Origin: Mycoplasmataceae bacterium
Lineage (GTDB): Bacteria > Bacillota_I > Bacilli_A > Mycoplasmatales > Mycoplasmoidaceae
Direction of reading: 5' to 3'
NCBI GenBank assembly: GCA_031261045.1
Contig: JAISKE010000055.1
Location: 1 to 5,465, forward strand
Length of the DNA stretch: 5,465 nt
The position numbers were made by a program, and so were the translations under genes. Under the pieces are notes generated by a model, which made no database searches, was not told the origin of the DNA, and saw nothing but the letters and a program-made list of their open reading frames with translations. Position 1 is the stretch's first letter. Each line of letters opens with the position of its first letter. Positions 1 through 5,465 of this stretch are shown here, piece after piece.

Positions 1-2207
1 TTTTTTTTGTAATATTGTAATAGAATTCTTTTAAGTTCATCTACTGTATCATTTAATGTAATATATGATTTAGGATATTCTTTTTTACCAAATTTATTTA
101 CATTCTCTTCCACTGCAGGACACAAATCTTTAATTATTTGATATAAACCATATTTATATTTCCTGTTGAAACAGGCCTCTGGCAACAAACACTGTCGAGC
201 CTCAGATAAAACTTCTTTCCATTTCAATATTAAATCTTCATCATCGTCATCTAAAGATAATTTCTTGATTATTTGGTCAGCTCCACTTTTTTGGCACAAC
301 GCTAACGGGTTTTGATTTTTAGTTGTTGAGATACACTGTTGTAATTGTGTTAAACATGTTCAAATAAAACAATGACGGAGGAAATCGTCATCTGTTAAAT
401 ATTTAACTCCTCCGTCTGAAGTTTTATATATAGTGTCAATAGCTGTGTAGTCTTTGTTCCCGTCTGTTGAAAATTCTTTGTCACCAGTTTCTGCGAATGG
501 ATTTCTGCCAGCACAAAATAGCGGTGCTTTATTTAACAACCCTTTGACTGAACATTTTTTATTACCATATTTACCAGTATTAGTTATTGATGCAGTCATT
601 CGTGGACTCGCAAAACTAAAATTACGTATTTCCAATGTCATAGTGCCATTTTTCTCGCCAACATTCAAAGCACTAATAGGATTTTTTACTTTTTTGACAA
701 TTCTATTCCCTAAATCACTCTCCATTGATAATTCTAGGTTGTCGGCAGGCTTATTCTTTCATCAAATCAATGGAAGTGCATAATCACCTTTATCATCGGT
801 AAAATATTTTCTATTACAAATATAGCCTTTAATAAAATCTCTATCTATTATGTGTTGTGTCTTCCAATATTTAATTGGTGAGTAAAGGATATAAGAATCT
901 CCTTTTGCTAAAAACAATTTGAACGCACTTCAAATAAACTGATTTTCTTTTTGCCCCCTGCCTTCTATACCTTTCATTTGTTCGTATACTCACGATACTT
1001 CTTTAGAAGATGTTGCTGTACCTCCCTTCTTATTACTGAACATATCCTTGAATGGCGGATTTTCTAAAAATATTACTACACCATTCTTGTTTTGTCTTCT
1101 TCAATGTTTCAAAAAACTTATGAGCCAATTATTAAATGTCTTGGTCAAAGCGTCTCCATCGCCTTGTTCCTCATCTATGTAGACAGATTCCAAAGATTTC
1201 TTATTAAATGGCGGTATAACTTGACATTTGCGGCCAACATTCTTAACTGATGGCATTTTCCCTCATTCATCATATTTTGACGCCAAGTAGATTCATTCAC
1301 AATATTCATATGTGTTGAGTAAACAATGTTTTTTTTCTTCGCTAGTTAGCATCTTTTCAAGATTACCACTACCAGCACATCTGTCAATAATGATGTAAGG
1401 CTTTTTCTTTGGTATCGCTTTTTTTATTCACTCGGTTGATATTTTAACATATCTGTCTGGTGTAAAATAAGCACCACGATTTTTAATCGATTCGCTCCCA
1501 CCGACATGATCTCATTTTGCGGCTACTATATCTTTAATTTCTGAAATATCGTTGGGAATTAAATTTAATATTTGTGGATATTTTATTTCTCTAATGAATA
1601 ATTTCGGTTCATGATATTTTTTATCTTTATAGTACTCTTCGGTTTTATTCTTATATAAATTATCTAATTTATCATAAAACATATCATTTAGTTTGTGAAA
1701 ATTGATCAAATTAACTTTAAACTTAATAGCTGGTTTTGATAAGTATTTGCTTATTCTTTTAATTAAATCTACAGGTTTTGTTCAGACGCCTTTAAAAATG
1801 GGTTTAGCATTCAAATCAGTTAGTTTTTCAACATGACTTTTTCTTAGACAATAATCGGGATTATATATTTGTTTGATGAATTGCTTTGCTTCATAAACAA
1901 AAAAGTCTTTTGTATTAAACGAAGAAACTACAATGTAAGATGGAATAATTATTGCTGCGTTATTGAATTTACTCAAATAGCCAACTGATTCATCAAGAGC
2001 CATGCCCTTTGTATACCCAGTTTTGCTGAACCCTTTTTTGAATTCAAAAAGTACATTCTTATATAAGCCATCTGTTCCGTTTTTAATGGCGTCTTCGTAA
2101 TTCCCCCACCCCAATATTTCATTTCAAAATTGCTTTTGATTATCGCCTTCTGATCTACCTGTGCCTCAAGATTGATTATCTATATGCACGATTTTTCGCT
2201 TAGTCAT
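1..2207 (-). CDS. Single-chain restriction-modification enzyme: PD-(D/E)XK-like nuclease fused to N6-adenine DNA methyltransferase (3' end outside window)
   Basis: Predicted type IIG-like enzyme that would both cut DNA and methylate adenine. The frame is open for 735 codons and runs off the left edge, provided TGA is read as Trp (13 TGA, 4 TGG); under the standard code it would look like several fragments. ATG at 2207 is the only possible start, because an in-frame TAA lies at 2268-2270 and no other start codon comes between. Seen in order: a nuclease-like signature with D46 and E55-F-K57 followed by a helix ending G76-Y-L (residues about 30-80); GAYFTPDRY at 245-253, resembling motif X; DRCAGSGNLE at 275-284, the AdoMet-binding motif I; acidic E301 as candidate motif II; NPPF at 383-386, the catalytic motif IV of N6-adenine methylases. 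The region after about 450 should include target recognition, but I recognise no motif there. No Shine-Dalgarno site precedes the start; a hairpin does. The methylase call is firm; the nuclease call and exact type are inferred. A methylase-only enzyme is the main alternative. Confidence 0.85.
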
Positions 2208-2214
2208 AACTAAA

Positions 2215-2241
2215 AACGTTAGCCCATTACAGACTAACGTT
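2215..2241 (-). promoter_or_regulatory. Leader inverted repeat just upstream of the restriction-modification start codon
   Basis: Two perfect 8-bp arms, AACGTTAG and CTAACGTT (2234-2241 and 2215-2222 on the minus strand), flank an 11-nt loop. The right end lies 7 nt before the ATG at 2207. In the minus-strand RNA the second arm runs into five U residues, so it looks like a weak attenuator or terminator hairpin; it could equally be a two-arm operator for a dimeric regulator, with arms 19 bp apart. No Shine-Dalgarno sequence lies between it and the start codon, so the fold would sit where the ribosome must load. The repeat is certain; its role is inferred. Confidence 0.5.
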
Positions 2242-2286
2242 CAAAACCTCGCTTTCTTGAAGTGGTGTTACTTGTGTTTGCTTCTC

Positions 2287-2306
2287 ATATATATATATAT
2301 ATATAT
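2287..2306. repeat. (AT)10 dinucleotide microsatellite in the spacer before the restriction-modification gene
   Basis: Twenty bases of uninterrupted AT alternation lie 11 nt past the regulator stop codon and 79 nt before the downstream start codon. No coding frame crosses it, so a change in repeat number would alter promoter spacing or RNA length and not a protein. It contains TATATA hexamers that could act as a -10 element on the minus strand, and a TAAAAT hexamer lies just upstream at 2312-2317. Short tandem repeats like this are prone to slipped-strand mispairing. Whether this one varies cannot be seen from a single sequence. Confidence 0.9.
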
Positions 2307-2317
2307 TGGCTATTTTA

Positions 2318-2479
2318 CTAGTTGGCATGTCGTACCCCTTTTTTAATTAACTCGTCGACTACGGCACTTTCGCTAGAATTGTTTTCCTTAGCAATGGCTT
2401 TAATTGATTTAATAGTCTCTTCCTCTAGACGGAAAGATACAATCCTCTTAGCTGTCTTTTGTCTTACATTTAATTTCAT
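2318..2479 (-). CDS. Small ribbon-helix-helix (CopG/Arc-like) DNA-binding regulator
   Basis: A 53-aa basic protein with the layout of the MetJ/Arc/CopG fold. A short polar N-terminus leads to a beta-strand at about residues 11-18 (KRIVSFRL), whose alternating side chains would enter the DNA major groove as a dimer. Helix A follows at about 19-33 (EEETIKSIKAIAKEN). After the turn at N34-S35-S36, helix B spans 36-50 and ends in a basic tail. Such proteins bind short inverted or direct repeats as dimers or tetramers, often in their own promoter. The ATG at 2479 is supported by AAGAGG four bases upstream and a TATAAT box at 2500-2505. There are no Trp codons. It lies 110 nt upstream of, and co-directional with, the restriction-modification gene, which suggests a control role like that of C proteins, although those have a helix-turn-helix fold. 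An antitoxin is possible, but no toxin gene adjoins it. Confidence 0.82.
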   Translation of the reverse strand: MKLNVRQKTAKRIVSFRLEEETIKSIKAIAKENNSSESAVVDELIKKGVRHAN

Positions 2480-2483
2480 AGAA

Positions 2484-2505
2484 CCTCTTAACTACGAAGA
2501 TTATA
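2484..2505 (-). promoter_or_regulatory. Promoter -10 box and ribosome-binding site of the small regulator gene
   Basis: On the minus strand a perfect TATAAT occupies 2505-2500, and AAGAGG at 2489-2484 lies four bases before the ATG at 2479. With a usual spacing, transcription would start near 2493 and give a leader of roughly 14 nt. No good TTGACA-like -35 hexamer is visible at 16-18 nt; the region there is plain AT-rich, as often seen in mollicute promoters. This argues that the regulator is transcribed independently of purA. Confidence 0.55.
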
Positions 2506-2544
2506 AATGGATAATTATTAACTTATTAATATATTTGTATTACG

Positions 2545-2574
2545 ATGTACGGAATCCCTATTTAACCCGTACAT
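2545..2574. repeat. 8-bp perfect inverted repeat between purA and the regulator promoter
   Basis: The arms ATGTACGG and CCGTACAT (2545-2552 and 2567-2574) are perfectly complementary, separated by 14 nt, with 22 bp between arm starts, about two helical turns. It begins 14 nt beyond the purA stop codon and ends about 40 nt upstream of the regulator's TATAAT. No U-run follows it in either direction, so it does not look like a standard intrinsic terminator, although a hairpin helping to end purA transcription is possible. An upstream operator is the alternative. The function is inferred. Confidence 0.45.
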
Positions 2575-2588
2575 ACAGAAAGAAATAA

Positions 2589-3884
2589 TTATTTAATACG
2601 TTTAATTGTACGAATACGATCGTTACCAACAGAGATGTAGGTAATTGGTGTTTCTAATTGTTCAGACAAGAAATTAATATACTGTTGAGCAGATTTAGGA
2701 AGTTTGTTAAATGAAGTGACTTGAGTGATGTCTTCTTTTCAGCCTTTAAATGTTTTGTAAATTGGTTGACACTTAGCATATTCTTTATTACTTGGTAGGA
2801 TTTCATGAATTACTTTACCGTTATATTTGTAAGCGGTACATACTTTGATTTCTTTTAAACCAGATAAAACATCTAATAAAGTTAAAGCAATCTCAGTAGT
2901 ACCAACTACGTTGATGGCATATTTTAACATTACTAAGTCTGATCAACCAATTCGTCTTGGTCTTTTAGTAACTGTGCCATATTCTGATCCGTGTTCACGA
3001 ATGTAATCCGCAGTTGCGCCTTCAATTTCAGCAACGAAAGGACCTTCACCAACACGCGAAGTATAAGCTTTAACGATACTTAATACACTATGAATCTTGG
3101 TGACACTAATTCCACTGCCACTAGAAACACCGGCAACCGTTGAAGAAGAAGTCACATAAGGATAAGTTCCCATGTCAATATCTAAGAATGTGCCTTGTGC
3201 ACCTTCAAATAAAATTTTCTTGCCTTGCTTATAAGCATCATTTAATAAATCGATAGTATTGCTAATATATGGCTTAATCTTTTGCCCTAATTGGTAATAT
3301 TCATCTACTAAATGATCAATATCTTTCATGGAATAACCAATTTTATTTAAGATATCAACTTTAGTTTGAAATGATAGTTGAATCTTTTGTCTTAATTCAG
3401 ATTTGCCTAATGAATCAGCAACTCTAATTCCAACTCGAGCAATTTTATCAGAGTAACAAGGTCCGATCCCGCATAAGGTGGTACCAACTTTTTGATCGCC
3501 TTTAAGCTCTTCTTGATATTTATCAATGGCAATATGATAATCAGTAATGATGTGTGCTCGGTTGGAGACAAATAATCTATCTTTAACATCAAAGTGGTTT
3601 AATTTTAGATACTCAACTTCCTTCATTAATGTCTTAGGGTTAACTACTACACCATGACCAATTACGACGCATTTAGTTTTCTTAAAAATTCCAGATGGAA
3701 TAAGCCTTAACTTATATTTGACTCCGTCAATTACAATAGAGTGACCAGCATTGTCGCCACCTTGAAATCGTACAATGTAATCATATTCGTCGGCGAGGAT
3801 GTCGGTAAATTTACCTTTGCCCTCATCACCATATTGTGATCCAATAATTAATGTACACTGTCTATCGTTCGTTAGTTTCTTCAT
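2589..3884 (-). CDS. purA: Adenylosuccinate synthetase
   Basis: Cytosolic homodimeric enzyme that joins IMP and aspartate using GTP to form adenylosuccinate, the committed step to AMP. The 431-aa length matches the usual ~430 aa only when the TGA codons at Trp314 and Trp382 are read through. Seen: the GTP-binding loop GSQYGDEGKGK (15-25, catalytic D20; the family usually has W where Y18 stands), NAGH (45-48, catalytic H48), IMP-loop region GTTLCGIGP (134-142), FEGAQG (226-231), GTYPYVTSS (239-247), VGEGPF (278-283), the aspartate-loop motif TKRPRRIGW (306-314) and LDVLSGLKEIK near the guanine site. C138 stands where relatives usually have Arg or Lys. The ATG at 3884 has no clear Shine-Dalgarno site; the 44-nt gap upstream is AT-rich and might hold a weak promoter. 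The stop TAA sits in the palindrome AAATAATTATTT. Mollicutes with this gene can make AMP from salvaged hypoxanthine or IMP. Confidence 0.97.
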
Positions 3885-3928
3885 ATGTTTTTACTATCTA
3901 TATTTATATATCAATTAAAGCTAACTAT

Positions 3929-4351
3929 TTAATTCAATTCTTTACTTGCTAAACCAAGAATTTTTCGAATGTCTTCACTAGCCTCGTCAATGATGTAAGC
4001 ATACATGTTGCACTTGATTAACAATTCATCAATCTTGTATAAATTTTGTTCGGTCACTTTTCTTAAAGATGGGGAACCTAATTGTTCAGATTTCTTATTA
4101 ATGATGTCTGCACTTTTAACTTGTTCGTTAAGATCTTCCATGTATGATTCCAAGTTCTTAATAATTTCTTGGAACTTGGTTTTAAGTTTAATTTTCATTG
4201 GCATATCAGTATGATTAATGTCATCATATTCTCAATGTAAATATGCAACGACAAACTCTTGATAGTGGGCCATCAATTGTTTTAAATGGATTTCCACAAT
4301 CGTTAAGTTTTGTTCTAGTTTCTCTAAAGTAATATGTTCTTTATTTTTCAT
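3929..4351 (-). CDS. Helical hypothetical protein between ychF and purA
   Basis: A 140-aa protein of unknown function; I do not recognise a family. It has no signal peptide or membrane segment, and it is rich in Lys, Glu, Leu and Ile with heptad-like spacing. Helices appear likely at about residues 8-42, 54-86 and 96-137, so it may be a coiled coil or helical bundle. One TGA codon (4232-4234) is read as Trp40 in an L-H-W-E-Y stretch. The start at 4351 is well supported: AAGGA at 4357-4361 lies five bases upstream and overlaps the ychF stop codon, so the two are probably translated from one transcript. A shorter version starting at Met50 (4204) would drop the first helix and has no comparable ribosome site. 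The spacing suggests co-expression with ychF, but this does not show a shared function. Confidence 0.85.
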
Positions 4352-4356
4352 AATAT

Positions 4357-4361
4357 TCCTT
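4357..4361 (-). promoter_or_regulatory. Shine-Dalgarno site of the 140-aa gene, overlapping the ychF stop
   Basis: The minus strand reads TAAGGA across 4362-4357, so the ychF stop TAA shares two bases with the AAGGA ribosome site, and ATG follows five bases later. This decides the start of the 140-aa gene and suggests translational coupling with ychF. Confidence 0.75.
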
Positions 4362-5463
4362 ATACGTTAAATCTAAAATGACAAACATCGCCGTCTTGCA
4401 TTACGTATTCTTTACCTTCAGTTCTTAATTTACCATGTTCTTTAGCAACAGTTTCGGTTTTAAAATTCATTAAGTCTTGTCAGTTAATAACTTCGGCACG
4501 AATAAATCCTTTTTCAAAATCACTATGAATGATGCCGGCACATTGAGGAGCTTTCATACCGACTTTAAATGTTCAGGCTTTAGTTTCACTCTTGCCAAAG
4601 GTAAAGTAAGTAGCCAAACCTAATAATTTATAAGTTTTAAGAATGAAACGATTAAGCCCTGGTTCTTTTAATTCAAGATCATCCATGAAAGCTTTCTTAT
4701 CCGCTTCTACTAAACGAGAAATTTCACATTCAATGTTGGCAGATATTGCCACAATTTCATCTTGGTGTGATTGCTTTACATATTCTTGCAATTTAATGTA
4801 ATGAGGGTTTTTAGACGGATCATGAATATCACTTTCATTAACGTTAGCCACATACAAAACTTGTTTAAGGGTTAAGAGATTATAATTTTTAGTGAATTCA
4901 TGCTCTTCGTCAGTAAAAGATACAGTTCGTGCAAATTTATTGTTTTTAAGAGCCTCTACAATCTTTCGACATGCCGATTCTTCCACCATTGCTGTTTTAT
5001 CTCCAGCCTTAGCTTTCGAAACCACTTTAGAAAAACGGCGCTCCATAGATTCAAGGTCTGCTAAGATAAGTTCCAGGTTAATGACTTCGACATCTCTAAC
5101 CGGATCTACATTTTCGTATACATGAGTAATTTGCTTATCATCAAAGCAACGTACAACATGACAGATTACATCAACTTCTCTAATGTTAGATAAGAATTGG
5201 TTGCCTAGGCCTTCACCTTTGCTCGCGCCCTTAACCAATCCCGCAATATCCACAAATTTGCAAATGGCGGGGGTTATCTTGTCTGGAGTGATTAAACTAG
5301 CTAAGTCATCTAACCGATGATCCGGTACTTTAACGATTCCGACGTTAGGTTCAATGGTGGCAAAAGGATAATTAGCTGCTTCCACTGAAGCGTTAGTAAT
5401 TGTATTAAACAAAGTAGACTTGCCGACGTTCGGTAAACCGACAATACCAGCTGAAACATCCAT
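4360..5463 (-). CDS. ychF: Ribosome-associated P-loop ATPase YchF (OLA1 family)
   Basis: A near-universal TRAFAC-class protein that binds ATP in preference to GTP and associates with ribosomes; its exact role in translation and stress response is still debated. The 367-aa length is close to the usual ~363-366. Seen: the G1 loop GLPNVGKST (9-17); the switch II region [19 protein letters not shown] (G3, D-x-A-G); and NVNESD as the G4 equivalent, where the NxxE form replaces the NKxD of GTPases and accounts for ATP preference. A helical region follows, then a C-terminal TGS domain (about 284-367) with [29 protein letters not shown] and a final [11 protein letters not shown], which is near consensus. 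Two TGA codons (4573-4575 = Trp297 and 4480-4482) must be read as Trp to reach this ending. The ATG at 5463 places A-G-I-V-G where family members have it, but only two bases upstream are in the window, so its ribosome site cannot be seen. Confidence 0.97.
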
Positions 5464-5465
5464 GC

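Noticed and set aside
454..783. Plus-strand open frame of 109 codons
   Set aside because: It lies opposite the continuous methylase-nuclease frame and looks like a low-complexity shadow without a start signal.
360..2207. Possibility that the methylase region is a decayed pseudogene broken into pieces
   Set aside because: All interruptions are TGA; the same frame continues with intact motifs and no TAA or TAG from 2207 to the edge, and the neighbouring purA and ychF also need TGA as Trp.
2268..2288. Six-codon reading frame (M-R-S-K-H-K-stop) right after the AT repeat, in frame with the large gene
   Set aside because: It is too short to distinguish from chance, has no ribosome site in front of it and shows no codon pattern typical of a leader peptide.
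2322..2588. Plus-strand open frame of 88 codons opposite the small regulator
   Set aside because: It lies antisense to the ribbon-helix-helix gene, has no convincing ribosome site and shows no recognisable domain; the minus-strand reading has a proper fold, a TATAAT box and an AAGAGG site.
2583..2594. Perfect palindrome AAATAATTATTT at the purA stop codon as a terminator
   Set aside because: It has no loop, no GC pairs and no U-run, so it is likely a by-product of AT richness.
2868..2885. Leu336 in PurA in place of the Lys of the T-K-L-D-V-L motif near the guanine site
   Set aside because: Bacillus-type enzymes also lack Lys here, so the change is within normal family variation.
3885..3928. 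A promoter for purA in the 44-nt gap (TTGATA and TATAGA-like hexamers)
   Set aside because: The hexamers are too close together for a standard 16-18 nt spacing, and the whole gap is AT-rich, so no specific promoter can be supported.

Overview
The window reads as a mollicute (Mycoplasma/Spiroplasma-type) chromosome segment that uses genetic code 4. UGA must be read as tryptophan in four of the five genes: purA and ychF only reach full family length with conserved C-termini if their internal TGA codons are Trp, and the large gene at the left has 13 in-frame TGA codons against 4 TGG. The DNA is AT-rich. The genus cannot be fixed from the sequence alone.

All supported genes lie on the minus strand, so the reading order is right to left. 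From 5463 down to 2589 is a housekeeping block: ychF (universal P-loop ATPase with a TGS domain), then 8 nt later a 140-aa mostly helical protein I do not recognise, then after 44 nt purA (adenylosuccinate synthetase, the first step from IMP to AMP). The first two genes are tightly spaced, and a clear AAGGA ribosome-binding site overlaps the ychF stop codon. purA may be co-transcribed or may have its own weak promoter.

From about 2580 to the left edge lies an accessory module. It starts with a small ribbon-helix-helix DNA-binding protein (53 aa, with its own TATAAT -10 box and AAGAGG site). A 110-nt spacer follows, holding an (AT)10 microsatellite and an inverted repeat just before the next start codon. 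Then comes a large gene, cut by the window edge after 735 codons. It encodes what looks like a single-chain restriction-modification enzyme: an N-terminal PD-(D/E)XK-like nuclease signature (D46, E55-x-K57), then a gamma-type N6-adenine methyltransferase core (FTP box, D-R-C-A-G-S-G motif I, NPPF motif IV), then an unassigned C-terminal region where target recognition would be expected.

The most interesting inference is that the small regulator, the AT repeat and the leader hairpin together control a restriction-modification enzyme whose expression could be autoregulated and/or phase-variable. The layout is seen directly; the regulatory connection is inferred.
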